This document shows positions 47,831 through 61,899 of a stretch of 64,000 bases of DNA, one piece after another. The notes under the pieces were generated by a model. That model saw only the letters and a list, made by a program, of their open reading frames with translations, was not told the DNA's origin and ran no database searches. The position numbers and the translations under genes were made by a program. Source of the DNA: Eopsaltria australis (taxonomy: Eukaryota; Chordata; Aves; Passeriformes; Petroicidae); assembly GCA_034509425.1 (NCBI GenBank), contig JAVTVJ010000050.1:1302001-1366000 (forward strand), read 5' to 3'. Position 1 is the stretch's first letter; every line of letters begins with the position of its first letter.

Positions 47831-50800
47831 TTGTTCTGCTGCTTTAGACATTCCATTTTATTTTTGTGCATGTGGGGGAGTGGACATGTAAGTGTTACAT
47901 TCTGGGAGCAATACCAACTGAGCACACCAAGGATGAGACACCCAGGAGCACCAGGAGCTGCAGCTTCCCACCTTGGTGGTGTCATTCAGTGCCTGACAGG
48001 AGATGGAAAGCAATGCAGAAATAAAGCTTAAAACTTCAGCCCTGAAAACCCCTAAATCCCAAACTTAACAGAGTGGGTTCTTGTTCTGTGAGCTGCTCGA
48101 AAGTGGGACAATTTCCTTTGGGAAAGAGGTTTCTCCTCAGGTGGTTACAAAGCAAAGTCCTTGCTCTGAGTGAGGTGGGACCAAGGCATTCCCAGGGAGT
48201 TCCCTGCTCATTCCCAGTGGGGCTCATTCCCAGATTTCCTTCAGGGGCTCTTTGCTGACTGAGGCAAGGAAAGGTGCCAGAATTAGATCATAACAATGGT
48301 GGGGAAAGTCCCCAAACCCAAACTGCTTCCTCAGGAAGAGGAAGGCTCAAACCCAGCCCTCTGCCTGCGGCTTGCAGGAATAAAAGTGGCACAGCAAACA
48401 GGGAGAGCAGATCCTGGGAAATCTTGCCTTTGCTTGTCAGGAAGGCAACACCCGACCTTGTCCCTTGTCTGGGAGTTTCCTTGATAAAGCTGGGTTTGTT
48501 TGCCAAAAAGAAAAGATGAATTGTGGGCACGAATTGATCAGCACAGCTGCCTCACCTCAGCCAAGCTGTCTGAACAGCTACAGCTGCAGCAACATCTCTC
48601 TTTAAATAAAAGGTACCATTGGGGGACTGTATTTAAAAAGGAATTCAGTGGTGAGGTGACCTTGTACAGCCAAGTCAAGCACATAAATCCCTGAGAGGAT
48701 TGAAATCTTTGGAGGACACACTTGCTCCTGCTCACATATTCTTACTTTTTTCCTAAATATGATTTAATGGGGCATTTACAGACTGAGAGCAGCTCTTTGT
48801 TACAACTCAGTGTACAAAAATTAAATACCTGATTAACTGCTCTGCAGGACCAGATCCTCATTTCATACTATTTTAAAGAAGTAGCTCCCATGGAATAAAA
48901 AGATTAATTCAAAGTTTCATAAAATTAAATTTATTAAAAATTTGGCTATGCTAGAATTATACATGATTGGTTTGGATAATTTTAACATATACCTAAGACA
49001 TTAAATGGAGTGTTGTAAAAGTGATGGCTTTACCAATTAACAATACTTTTTTGCCTAAGAACTTAGAAGAATGAGTGCATAAAAAAGTAATTTTTTATTT
49101 TAGAGTGAGCTACTGTCATTAAAGCTGAAATGCATCATGGAGTAGGCAGGTGTGGGAAAACAATCCCTGTTTTCTGGCAGACAGAAGGAACAGGTGATCC
49201 TTCTGTGCCCTTTATCTTGTGTTCATCTTGGGAAACTGCATCTGGTATCAAATGAAGGCCCCTGAAACAGAATATTGGGCCTTAAAGCATAACTAACATG
49301 CTTTTGAATATGTTTTAAGTAGCACTGTAACAAAATTTGGAATACTGGATTCACAAGGTCTGTCTGAACAGTGTGTCCTGTCAGGAGTCCATGGGAGAAC
49401 ACGACTGGAGGAGCAGCAATTCCATATTCCATGGAATGTGGTGCCTTCCTGCCCTCCTTAGGGGTGGAGCAGGGAACACAGCAAATAATAACATCTCTAT
49501 TGGAAAGGTTTGTGCTCTTCCCTTCATACCTGCAGATCAATGAGTGCAATGCTTGCATTTCAGCAGAGCTTACAGCCAAAGTTTCATAATGAATTATCTG
49601 AGACCCAGCAGCTGCCAGACATTCCCTTTAAAGACAAAGGCAGAATGGCTTTGGGGCATTGTGCCCCTCTGACCCGAGTGCCCCTGTTCCCCTCACTGCT
49701 GGAGGCTGGTTTGGCCACAACAAATAAACACAAGTCACCCCTTAGTCCCAGGAAGGGAGCACAATTCAATATTGCACCTGTAAACAGCTACACATTTCTA
49801 TAGCAACTAATGTTTGCCAGCGTGGCCAAAGAATTCCCTTTATTATAAAAACCCAAGGAGAACAGTAGGGGGAAAAATCCATGACTGAAGAAATACCCAA
49901 TTCCAGGCAGAAAGGTCAGAATTGCTCCTGGGTTCTCAGCACTGGATGCACGTACCTCAGGGCACTTCTGCAATTCACTCAAGTGCTCAAACTGCATTTT
50001 TTTATAACCCCCACATGCTGCTGCTTGAAGAACAAAAATTTTTACTGTTTTATAAAGAATGAAGTTAGAGTGAAATCCAATGGACTGCAGTGACCATGTA
50101 ATTTTTTCTCTCTTCTTAATATTGAAGAGATTCTTGAAAGTGGTAAAACTAGAGCTGTCCCAGGGTAGCCTGAGATGTAAAAAATTGGGAAATAATTCTC
50201 TGAGAACCCCTAGAGTAAATCCCTGAGTGCCTGCTTTGGACACAGGGTAAACAATTCTAGTTTGGTTGCACAAGTTATTAATTATTAGCCCCAGGACTTC
50301 AGGTGTGTTCCACATGGTTTCCATGGAGTTTACCACAGTGCATTTCAAGTCCATGGAGGATACCAGGGATGTTTGGATCAGAAGCAGTGCAAAACCAAAA
50401 AATAATAGAGGATGTTTTCAAGTTGGCTTCAGAATTGGTGAAAATCCAGTAAAAAAATCATGATGCTGTAATAATTACCCACTGTCTCCTTGTCTCATCT
50501 GCATCCAGGGAAAAAAATTAAAATTATATAAAACACCATGCACAGGTTCTGTCAGTTCATGTTAATGATCTGTACTGGCACTCCTTGTAGGGCAGGAAAC
50601 AGCAATTCTATTATAAGATGCCATATCTATTTCCCACTTCTCTTTTACTTAGAAATACTTTTAACCAGTCTGGTTTCCTTCTTGCACCTTACCTGTCAGT
50701 AAAATTGTTGGACTGAGTTAAAATCACATTACAAGTGTCTGTCTAGGGACTGTTATTTAGAAGGTCTTGCATGTAATGGAGGTGAAACATTTTCAGCACT

Positions 50801-51949
50801 GTTTTGCATTCAGGACTCAGGTTAAAATGGTTTTTGTTAGGGGAGGAAAAAAATACGACAAAAAAGTGTCTGGATTGTCATAATCTGGCAAAGAAGTGTT
50901 GATAAATTGCCTGGGCAGCACTGGTCAGGACTGAGTGACCCTTGGAGATCTGGGCAGGGCTTGTGCCACTCAGCCCCAGCAATCCTGGAGAGGGGCAGAG
51001 GTCAGGGCAGGTGCTGGGAGCTGGAGCTGACATGGATTCATTGCTGAGCTAATGATGGGTTGTTATAACATGCTTTATGCTGGCAAAACCACCATCATGT
51101 GCAAGAGCCCCGATTTTATTAGGATTGTGAACAAACCTCTGCCCTGCAGAATATTATGGTGTAGCTACAAAAGCAGTGCAGCTCAGCCAGATGGTGACAG
51201 GAGAAGGATAATTTGTCTTATCAAAGCCTCCATCAAGTACCAGGCTCCTGGTGCTTGAGTTAATTTGGAGAACTGTGAGACAGAAAGGCTTTGCACAGTA
51301 TTGACAAATCCTACACTTCAGAGTTCCAATTTTGGAGCGAGGAACCCAGGGAACACAAGTGACATGAATTTGTTCAGTAATCTCAGCAGTGAACAGACAA
51401 ATATTCCAGAGACACAATGCCCAGCTCCCAGGGAATGCGTGCTCAGTGCAGGCTGGGAAGGGCAAAGCCTGGAATTTCTGAGGTAAATAACCTTAAAATG
51501 GAAATAAAAATCCAATGTACTTTATGTACTCCAATCTCTTCTTGTCTAAAAAGTGGTGATAAAAATAAAATTTTCCACGTGGACCAAGGTGTATGAAGTA
51601 TTCTGGATTAAGTAAGGTGAAGGATGAAATGCTGCATGTTGCAGTTTAGTAATGGGCTCTATTTTCAATGCAGTCTGCAAGTGTTTCAGGAGGAAATACT
51701 TTGCCCCAGATTTTCAGCAGTGCTCATCACTTTAAAAACAAAGTATGCTTTCCTGAAACTGACTTTTTTATCAGTTTTAGCATATGAAATCTCTGGTAAT
51801 AAATTTTGTTTGAAATCTAGAAATAATCCCAACCTAACCGAAAACAACCTCAGGATTCCCTGAGTTCACGACAAGAAACCACAGTGCAAACAGACAGAAA
51901 ACCCCCAAATCCTCCAGTGAAAAAACACACCAGTTGTGCTGTTAAAAGG
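47831..51949. other. Intergenic DNA, no gene seen
   Basis: The longest frame is 188 codons on the minus strand (49788-50354), with two hydrophobic stretches but no family I know. A 12-base palindrome ATTCCATGGAAT (49426-49437) pairs two GGAAT (TEAD-like) half-sites. The segments 48880-49080 and 51020-51260 are repeat-free and enhancer-like by eye. Confidence 0.5.
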
Positions 51950-52160
51950 TGCTGCCATGAAGAACTGCTTTGTCCCTCATGCTGTGCAAATCCCCAGCAG
52001 CTGGAGCCGTATAAATCGCCGTGGAGATTCATCATCCTCTCCTGCAACGTCCCTGTAAGGAACTGCAGTTGTACGAGGTGTCTGCTGTGAGATAGTGCCA
52101 CAAATAAATCTGACAGGCAAACAGCTCCAGCCAAATGGATTGCAGCTGATGGAGTGTCAG
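51950..52160. promoter_or_regulatory. Candidate conserved non-coding element retaining CpGs
   Basis: CpGs cluster near 52008, 52018, 52021, 52048 and 52074 around CCGTATAAATCGCCGTGG (52007-52024). Elsewhere in this interval they are rare. Overlapping frames on both strands (51850-52266 minus, 51884-52090 plus) show no domain. It could be a small enhancer or a weak promoter. Confidence 0.22.
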
Positions 52161-55100
52161 CTGGCTCACTGAGCTGGGCTCTTTTATGGCTGCCAGCAAT
52201 GAGAGAGCAATTTTTGCGGAAAAGTCGGGAGCTGATGGAGTCAGGGCTTGGGCAGAGCTGTTTCAAAACACCCCCAGGTACTCAGGATATTCCCAACTGC
52301 CTGGACACACTGGGTGATCAGAGAATCCTGACAACACGGAGGTGTGAGAGCAAATCTGGCAGGTGCAGGTGTCAGTTTGTGCATCCTGGACGCTGTTTGG
52401 GAGATGCAAACCCCACTTCATTGTGCAAAGTTGAGATCTGGTGTTTTATTGGTAATCACTTCCCACAAATGGAAATTTAAAAATATTTATTAAAGTGCTT
52501 AACAATCTCTGACCCCTGGATAGTCTCTGTTTTGGAAAGATTAACCACTGTTACATGTATAGTTAATTGTATGTGTTTTTCTTCCCTTTTCTCCCCTTTT
52601 CCCTAAAGAAAACTTAAATATTTACCCTAATGAATGAAGTTAAATTATTTCCATTGAGTTCAAAAGTCCATTCCCATATCAGATATTCAAATTAATAATT
52701 TTTAAAGTTATTTTATGCTTTAAGAGAAGCAGTGCATATTAAAATTTCTTAAAATGTATTATAAAACAAATGGTACAAACAGTCATTTCTATGAAGGAAA
52801 TATTCCAATAACAAGGGTATGAAATAGGCTGCTGGATATTTATACTGGATATTTATGCAACTATTCTTACATCATGACTGTGCATTTGTTCCTGTGATTA
52901 TTGTAAATTATTTAAATATGTGTTAGATCAATACAAAATGTTTAAAGAAAGATCATGGAAATTCAAAAATCAGAACCACTCTTTAAAAAGCCTGGAAATA
53001 GATGTATCCTCACAGAAGATTAAGCATTTGAAAATACTGTCTACAAACCTGGGATAAATTCATAGCACAAGATTAAAAGCTGTGAGTGTATGTGAGTATA
53101 TGTGAGTATATGATTCTAACTACATCATCCACTAAATATTTCCTCATTGTGTTCTAGCAGCCAGGTATTAATTCAGTGTATGCACATCTGCAAGATTATT
53201 TAACAAGAGAAGGCAGAAAAATAATTCAAATGACAGACAGCGTGTTTTCCTGGCTGTTTGTGTGTATAGTGTAAATGTGTGGGAATAAACAACTATTTCT
53301 GCTTTTTGGGAAAATAGAGGTCCCAATTTCCAGTCACTGGAATTAATTCTGCACACAATAATCTGGCCCTTTTTTGGTTTGCTTCACAAACAGAAGTCTC
53401 TTGCACACAGTGCACTTTAAAGGCAAAATGTACTGTTCTTAAGCATTAAAAAATAACATTATTTCGGGGGCAGAACATCACTCACAAATATTGGCTATTT
53501 AACAAGGAGTCTTAAACATAAACCCGCTGAGCTACCGTGTGCCATTTTCCCAGAGAAAATGCACTCTTGCCAGCAAACTGCATAAATCAGATGAAAGGAA
53601 ATACACGGAGAAAGAAAAAATACAGTCCAATTTTATACCATTACATGGCTTTTTATGTGACAACATATATGTCAAAAGGCACTGCAGAGAGGAGCATTTG
53701 CATCTCAGCTGTGGAGGAGAAAACTGCCCTGCCTCCCTTTTGCTGCCCTGGGACCAGAGGGATCCCCTGAGCTTTTAGAGGGGTGACATTTTTTCAGCTG
53801 CAAGCCTGAGCAGACCAGGCTGTTTATCCAAATTTCCTGCAGCAATTCCCCATCCCCTCCCCTCAACCACCACTAAAGGTTATTTGCTTACAGGGATCCA
53901 GACAACAGAAATCTGCTTGCAAAAGGAAATGATCAGAATGAAGCCAGCAGGGTTTAGGTTGGTTTGTTGGAATTTTATGTGGTTTGGGGTTTTCCTTTGG
54001 GCTGGATTCAGTCTGACTTTAGGATCCTGCCCATCACACATAGACCAAAGCTGCCTGAAGGGGCAAGTGCTGGTTTGGGCTCAGCATCCCCCCTCACTGC
54101 TGGGTGGTCTGAGGACACTTCAGGGACAGAAATTCTGATTTTTCCCAGGAAAGAATCTGCTTTGAATTCACCAGAACCCTTCTGCAACTGAACCAACATG
54201 TGGCAAGTGAGGACAACAGAATTCATTTATGAGCTGCAGCTCTGAGCAGATCCATGGATGTGGCCCACTAGTGTGAAACACCATTTTTTGGAGGCTGGGA
54301 AAATTCCAAACCTGTCCTAAATTCCGTGTTCTATTGTCAGCAGCAGCCAGTTCAGTGAAGCAACTCACATGGTGCAAGAGCTGAAACCACTGGGGTAATT
54401 CCAGTTTGGGGAAGTGACAATAAAGAAGATGCAAGCTGAAAGCAAAGCCCTCATGTGGAAAGGCTCATTCCTCTGGCAGGAAATAGGAGACACTTGGTGA
54501 TTGAACAGGGTTATGCTGTGAGCTTGAGACAAACATTTGGAAGCAGGTGAGGGAGAAGTCTTTAAAATGGAATAGAAAACAGCAGGGAAAGCATTTCTGA
54601 AAGATGTTACATATAAATACTGCAGTATTTTACTAATCTGAAGCACACCTTGTTTTTTATGGAATAAATTAAATTTGTGAATGGCTTTTTCCTTTTTCTT
54701 AATTCATTCCTGTTTGTTGATTCCATATGCATACCACACATCCACCAGTATTAACGTTATCTTTGTTTCTCTGGTGCTGATGCAACAGGTTTTCCATTTC
54801 CAAGGTTAAATTTCCCTCTGTACAGTAGAGCAGGAATCTAAAAGTCTCAGAAATGTTAAGATTGCACTGAACTATGACAGCTGTTCTTGCTAACTTTGCT
54901 GCTTACCAGGGCTGAGGCTTCTACTGAGCAGAGAATTAACATCTGCTGTCACAGGCTGATTCCAGAAGTGACAGTAAGTTGCAAACTGAAAAACGTTGGC
55001 ACAATTTCTCTGTATCCCTTACAGTGAAAGCAACTTCTGGAATCCACTGACTGTGTGCAAGGGAGGCAGCGTGCAGTAATTAATGACATGTTTAAAATCT

Positions 55101-56439
55101 GTGCCTCACATTTGCATTTGTCTCTAGAGAAAGAGTAAGATGACAGCACCTAGGTAAACACTCAGCAGAATTTCACACTCAGGATTCTTCTGTCTCAGTA
55201 ATCTGTAAGCTTGCTGTAACCAACTAAAGATTATATTTACCCCACTGGGAGCAAATAATTCTTATTAAAGAGTTTTTCTGACTGTTTGTGCAATTCTTTT
55301 TTTTTTTTTTTTTCCTCCCCCTCTCTTTAAACTAATCAATTTTAAATTCACAAAAAGAATGTAAAAGAAGATTAGAACATCAGCTTCCAGGGCATGGCAT
55401 GAGGGAGACAACTGGCTGGTTCATCTCTGTCACTTTTACTTCTTGTTTTGAAATCAGCTGGTGGTGAGTGGATGCTCCCATCTCCCTGGGAGCCTGTCAG
55501 GTTTGCAGTGGGCAGTGAAGCCCTCACGTCCTTCCAGGTGAGAAACTGCTGGAGAATGAGAAGTGACTGAAATGATCAATGCCCAGAAGGAAGAGCCAGA
55601 TTTGAAGAGTGCCACGTTTGTCTCCCTGTGTTTGGCTCCCTGTGCCACGTGATGGGACCTGAGCTAACACTGGTGATGGAGAGCACGGAGCCATCTGCTC
55701 AGCTGTCTGTCAGATGGGACTCAGCAGAGGAACCCAGCTCCAACTGCTCCAAACACCTACAGAAAACTCCTGGGAGAGAAAATGAGGCAGTTATAACCCC
55801 AAAAGGCTTCACAACTGCCAGGAACCCACAGGTACCTCACACCAGTTACTCAGCTGACTTGGACACGCTGCAGCACCAGCAGAGAAAAACCCAACTAAGG
55901 CTAAATCCTGTCTCCCCTGCCAGGGTGGTTTTACTCTTTGCTCTAGCTGTTTAAAAAAAATAAAAATGGAGAAACATCCCAGTCACTGCCTTGGAAAGAA
56001 GAGGGAAGTTCATCTGTTTGCTCTGGGAAGACATGGTGAAGCTGTCGTTGCAAATCATATTTTAAATAAGTGCGTGGGAGTACGTGTGAGACGGAGGGAA
56101 GATGAGAGAGCTTGCACTTAGATAAGACAAAGACAAGCTCTTCATACACAAAAGCTATTCTTTTGTTGCTCCTACTAGACCCACCTCCTCCTCCTCCCTG
56201 AAGTTTCCACTTCCTTTCACTCCATAACATTTCCTGCAGCCTCAGGTAATGCACTCTGGCAAAATGCTGTGCTAACTGAGAGCTAAATTTTGAGACACAC
56301 AGAACACATCAGTAATTTCACACAGGCAAAACATCTTCAGCAGGCAGCCTTCAACAATAAGGAGCATTAAGTAACAGCTTCTGAAACGTTCCTGGTAGAA
56401 TAAGAAAACCCCCCGACTGACAATTCATTCCTCATAATA
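52161..56439. other. Intergenic DNA, no gene seen
   Basis: Three tandem 10-bp TGTGAGTATA-type units lie at 53081-53112. A T17 run at 55297-55313 leads into a pyrimidine-only tract to about 55327. The segment 52600-52960 is very AT-rich. ORFs up to 108 codons are unsupported. Confidence 0.55.
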
Positions 56440-56720
56440 TGGTAAGATGGATTGCCTTAGAAAGCCTATGAAATCACATTCCCAGTGATGTTATTTGAAG
56501 GCTCTGTATAATTCATCGACCACTCTGTCATGCATTGTGCATGTGATGTTATATTTTGGACACACTGGGAAGTATTAGATATAAAATTACTTTGTATGAT
56601 GCAGCGCAGACGTAAAAAAGTGCATTGCTTGGGACTACATGATTCAGTGAGAAAATATAAATGGGAAATTACTGGAGCTGAAATTTTATTGCGAAGTTAT
56701 TTATCTTTGTTATTACTTTC
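56440..56720. promoter_or_regulatory. Candidate conserved non-coding element
   Basis: This repeat-free block has retained CpGs near 56517, 56604, 56609 and 56691, and TGCATTGTGCATGTGATG near 56532-56549 (TGCAT repeats). A 115-codon frame (56530-56877) covers it but has no known motif. Composition resembles a conserved enhancer. Confidence 0.2.
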
Positions 56721-58900
56721 TGAATCCTTTTGTGCTTATGGGTGGCTACAACAGATAGAAAAACTCTTACTTACACTTTACACTGAGGATTTTGAAGGTG
56801 GAAATAGTCACTGCATACAAAAAAAAAATAGATCAATGTGTGTGGTCCAATTTTGTGTTTATTCTCCTAATGTCTAAAACTGAATTTTATGTATATTTTA
56901 AGTATATTATACATACACAGACACACACACATTCAGTCTGAACAAACAGTTCTAGAATTAGACTGAACATGAATAGTGATGTATTATTTGAAGAGAGAAA
57001 GATATGAAGATGATTTTAAAGAAAAGGGAGGATCTTTTCATTGTGAGGAGAAGGAATTATACACATATAAAAATGCCTTGGCTACACATAGATTTCACTG
57101 GTAGAAAAACAAGTGTTTCCAAGGAAAAACCTCTACTCAGAAAGGTGAATATACCCATCTATAGCTTCTGGTTCTGTAAAACTGAGAGTGCTCTCAGTTC
57201 CATCTCTGCAGTGGCAGCCTGGCTCAGGATTTCAGTCAAGGTGCATCCCACATATGATTTCGTTTGTCAAATTAATTTCCTGTTCTTGTGTGCAGATAGA
57301 ACACTGATATCCCAAAAATGGGCTTTCATTGGCACTGTGGCTGTAGCCACTGATGGCTGTGACTGCGCTGGTAATTCAGTCCTGTCCTGCACTTCAGCAC
57401 CAAGTGTGCACTGGGTGGGGCAGGATTTCACTTTGGCCTCTGCCAGCTTTGGTTTCTGACCATTTGAACTTCTGAACTTTCCTTTCAGAGGACTCTGACA
57501 AATGACACAAAGAAAGCAGGAAGAGGACAAGTTGTGAGAGAAACACACACAGTTTTCAGGTGACTGCATTGTGCTGCCAAACCCCATCTTGGCATCACTA
57601 ATTCCATCCTTCTCTTTGTAAAGGTTCCCACCATGTGATCCATCCCTCTGGAAGAGGATGGAAAGAGAAAGGACATCTGCATTCCAATATCATAATCTCC
57701 ACCTGGATTTCTGCACTGCTAAGAGCAAAGGGAATTAGGGGTTTCCAGAGGAGGCTTCAGCCCCAGCCACATCTCCAAAGCCTTGCCCTTTGCTCCAGCT
57801 CCTTCCCCTGTGGAAGCTGAGAGGCTGGAACTGCTCCTGCTGCTTTAAAAGCATCTTCAACAAATATGAGAAAAGGAATCAAAACCAGGAGCTTGAGAAT
57901 CCCACATGGTGCATCCAGCCCAGCTCTTTGCATGATTTCTTATTCTCTGTAGTCTGAAGGGATTACAATAATGCTAATTTTTGTGAGGGCTCATCGTGGC
58001 AAGTTGAGGGGGAAGCATATCCAGCATTGGTTTATGGGGCTATAATAGAAATGTCTGTAACTCATAAAAAGGAATCTAAAGATTCCATGGCCTGCACAAC
58101 TGTTCATACACAGGATATCAGCAGAAATCCTAAAATACACAAAGAATCAGATTTACCAGAAAGTGGTAAATATTCTGGTCAGGAAATTTGATATTTTTCA
58201 TTTGTATATAAAATACAAATACAATTAAATGAGAACTCTTATGTTTTAAGCAAGACATTTGCAGAGCTGCTTATGCCCATAATTTCACAAATTGCAAACT
58301 TCCAGCTGAAAATTTTATTGTGCATTAAAATCTTTGCTCTTAATTGTGGTTATATGAAAATAATGTTAATTAAATGATCTTATCATTATCTCACATGGGT
58401 ATCTCTAAGGATCTACAAAATAATATGAAAGTGCAATTGCATTCCTGATAGTGATGTCTTGGAAATAAATCTAAAACTTAATTTAAATCCTTACTGAGGC
58501 ATCTCTCAGCATCGAAGAGAAGAATTTTGAGATGTTCAGAAAAAGAAACAATTTTTTTCCAGTGGAAAGGGCCAATATGCTGATTCAGAGTAGTTAATGA
58601 GCAACTAAACTGATTCTGTGTGTAATTAGGAAACACACATTTGGTGTGAGAGGGTATATTGAAGATAAAGAGCAGAGGAGGAGAGAATTTTTCATTTGAA
58701 GAAAGCAATATAATTTAATGCTTAGTAGCAAAAAAAATTATTTCTAGTTTTTCCCTTGCCTGTCATTTTCCTGTGCATGTCAGGTTGTGTGCAAGCATCC
58801 ATAAATCAGCTACAATAAAATCCAACTCATAGAAATGTTATCAAGTCTTTAACATGCCCAGGAAGAAGACATAGGGATGAAAAATAATACTTTTATAGGC
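56721..58900. other. Intergenic DNA, no gene seen
   Basis: A 151-codon plus-strand frame (57004-57459) shows no recognisable domain and is overlapped by a minus-strand frame. The part 58170-58480 is AT-rich with several ATTAAAT and TTAATTAA cores. A short (CA)n run lies at 56917-56930. Confidence 0.5.
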
Positions 58901-58912
58901 TAACACCTTCAC

Positions 58913-59010
58913 ATTGGCTATTAATTGGTGCATTCGATTTGTATTTTTATTTAAAAGGCAGATTCATAAGTGCATTTTCATTGGCCCCAAATCAAGTGAT
59001 ATATAAAAGG
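58913..59010 (+). promoter_or_regulatory. Promoter-like cluster: three inverted CCAAT boxes and a TATA box
   Basis: ATTGG (inverted CCAAT) occurs at 58913-58917, 58924-58928 and 58980-58984, and a consensus TATAAAAGG at 59002-59010. The order and spacing (CCAAT elements about 20-90 bases before TATA) are those of a TATA-type RNA polymerase II promoter firing rightward near 59035. No recognisable coding region follows. It could drive a non-coding transcript or be coincidence in AT-rich DNA. Confidence 0.3.
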
Positions 59011-61899
59011 AGAGAAATATCTACATGTGGTTAAGACATATAATTTGCTCAGCTCCCTAATCAAGCACTAAAGTAATGGGTTATTTCTTACAATTCAGTG
59101 CATATTAATTTTTGCTCAAAACCTCATCTCCTATGTTTTAGTCCTGCATATATCTGCTGAAAAAATGCAACAGCACACTGCTTAATAAAAGGGAACTATT
59201 TTAACCTTTTGTAAAGTTAAACCCACTTTCCAAAGGTTAATATTTACCATGGAATGAGCACTGAACAATGGGAGATTCTACCCCAGGCGCCCTTAGCCAA
59301 GTGTTTAAAAATCCCCTTTTCTGCAGGAAAGGATGATTCCAAGTGACTGAACCCCAGACATTCAGCTGCTTCTGTAAATCCTTCCCTCTCTCTTTGCTGA
59401 GCAGAGTGAATCCTGCTCAGCCCAGAGCCCCTGGAACAGCAGGCTGCTCCCAGGGCTGCGCTGCTGAGCTGGGGCTTTTCCCACCCAGCCCAAACCACCC
59501 CTCCATGCTCCCTCTGGTACCATTTTTATTGGAACTGGAAGGAAATAGCTCTCCAGAACAACCTAACTGTTTATTTTGTTACAGCAAACTGTGCTCCTCA
59601 GGAAACCAAAGCTGGGCCCTGCATGGAATTCCCAATGAATATCCTGTAAATATTCATTGCCAGGTAAGATTAATTTCTTGCTCTGCACACAGAGCCCTTC
59701 AAAGCACATTCAAGCACCATGCAGCTAAAAAAAATTAATTTCTTTTTATTCTTCCTCTTTCGCCTTGGATTTATAACTTTTTTTTCCTCTTCACTAAATA
59801 TAAGACGATTTTTAATTGAACTATCTCAGCATGGTGGGTTTTTCTCTGTATCACTGCAGCCCTGCAAGTGTTTGCCTTGTGGAAAATTGTCCTACATTGA
59901 TCTAACCTGAGTTTGCAGTGCCTCCCTCTGCACCACGAGCCACACTGGCACTGTAACCTGAAGAGACACGTCCTCTAAATGTGCTCTTGCTGTGGAGTTT
60001 TTAAGATTTTGTCCTGTACAGAGCTTGCTCACATGCCCTCAAATCCCATCTGACAGACAGCCTCATAAACTTTGACAAGTTTTAGGAAAGGGCCCCAACT
60101 TTTCATTGTCTATCCATGTCTCCATTAAAAGCAAACCCTTCAGCTACATCTCCTATATTTTATAAAATATTTTTGGATTCATAGCAACTTGTATTAGTAT
60201 TATGAAGTAAACAGCATTTGGAAAATGCAACTATTTGTGTAAAAAAACGCTGTGTTGCAGAATTATAAACTATGTTAATTTTGTGTTGCCTGTAACTGAA
60301 GGGGCAGGAGATTTGGCTGTAGGCTGAATTCCTTGTGCTCACAGCCCTGTTTGTGGCTCTGCCCTGATGTAGCAGCTGACCAGGAAAAACAATTTCCTCT
60401 GTCCCCAGCTCTGCTTTCCCAGTTCTGAAACCCTGAGCCAGCAAAAAAAGCTCTAATTAAAGCTTCAGGAGCAGTCCCAGTAGCCACAGGCCACACCTGC
60501 ACATCTCCCACTGCAGACAGCCCATGACTCATGGCTGAGACGTCATGATTTTCTGCATGAAAAGCAATAGTTGTTCTAATTATACTCTAATTAGTTCTCT
60601 ATTGACTGCAAAGGAAAAGGCATGTGCTCCTCTGACAGGTGTGGGAAACACAAAAGAGAAGAGTGAAAGTACAACACTGTCAGATGTTCCCAGACATGCT
60701 AACCAGTACATCATTCCAATAAATTTCAGTTTTGAGATGAACATAAAAGCTGAACACATTCTATAGAACAGCTCTAGACAAACTGCCAGAATGAAGAAGA
60801 TCTGGAATTCAGAGTGTTTAATATGTGATCACATCTCCAAGTACAGTAACTCAGAATTGGGATGGTACTGAGGGAATGTTAAATGTAGGGCATTATATAT
60901 TAATATAATTTCTTTCTTTCTCCAAGATAAAGAATATTTTTGCTCACGCAGCCTTAATTTAGATGGTCTGTCAAGTCCTCCTTTCTGCAGTGTCATGATG
61001 AAAGACATTGATGTGGGCCAGCAGAGGCAGTGCTGGGGCTTTTCAACCATTACTGGATAAATGCTAATGCTTCTCCTCCAGTGAAAGGCCCCAGGCAGCT
61101 TCCTCAGCTGGACCCTCCAGCACTGCACCCAGGAATTATCCAGCTGTTTGCTTGTGCTGAATCTCGGACCATTTTGGGATCTGCTGAGATCAGCACAAGG
61201 TCTCACACGGATTTCAGAGGGTGCTGTAGCAGTCCTGAACACCTGGATCGCCCAGCTGTGAGTCCATGCTCGTGCCTGCTCCTGCAGTCAGGACCATGGG
61301 TTTCACAGCAGCCCAGGGCTGAGCAATGACAGAGGATCTGTGGGGGAATGGAGATGGGAGCTCAGCCTGGACTGAGCACAGCCAGCCCAACCCAGCTGCA
61401 GGGCCATCCCCAGGCTTAGGGCAGCAGCTGGATGTTGGGAGGCAGCAAAGTTCCTGGGATGCTGCTGCTGCTGCCTGTTTTACCTGGTAGAGCCCCACAA
61501 AGGAAGGCAATCCCAAATGGCTTTGGGCAGTCTGTAGGGACTGTGGGATAATCACTTGTACTGGGAACCAGTGAACCAGGAACCTTTCCATTTCCATACA
61601 AGCAAACAAAACAGCTTTCCATGGGAATCTCCTGTCCCTGTCACTCCTGTCAGGTGAGAGCCCATGCTCCATTCTCCCATGGGACACTCGTGCTGGGGCC
61701 CTGCCTCCTCTGGGGGCTCATAATCCAATTTTTCCTGCAGTGCTGAGAAAACCTGAGCCTGTGCTGGTATCCTGAAAACCCTGCCTTCATCCTCACTTGT
61801 CATTACACAGCTGTATTATCAGAGCATGCTACAAACACACCTTTATTTTTCAGGGCAGGCACATCTTGCTGTTTTTCCTGTCAAATTACAGGAGACATT
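59011..61899. other. Intergenic DNA, no gene seen
   Basis: The left part is AT-rich. The part 61030-61760 is GC-richer and gives overlapping frames on both strands, up to 157 codons at 61214-61687 minus, none with a known domain. The 131-codon frame at 59343-59738 is also unrecognised. Confidence 0.5.

Noticed and set aside
61214..61687. 157-codon minus-strand frame
   Set aside because: It lies in a GC-richer patch with overlapping frames on both strands; no domain, no splice signals.
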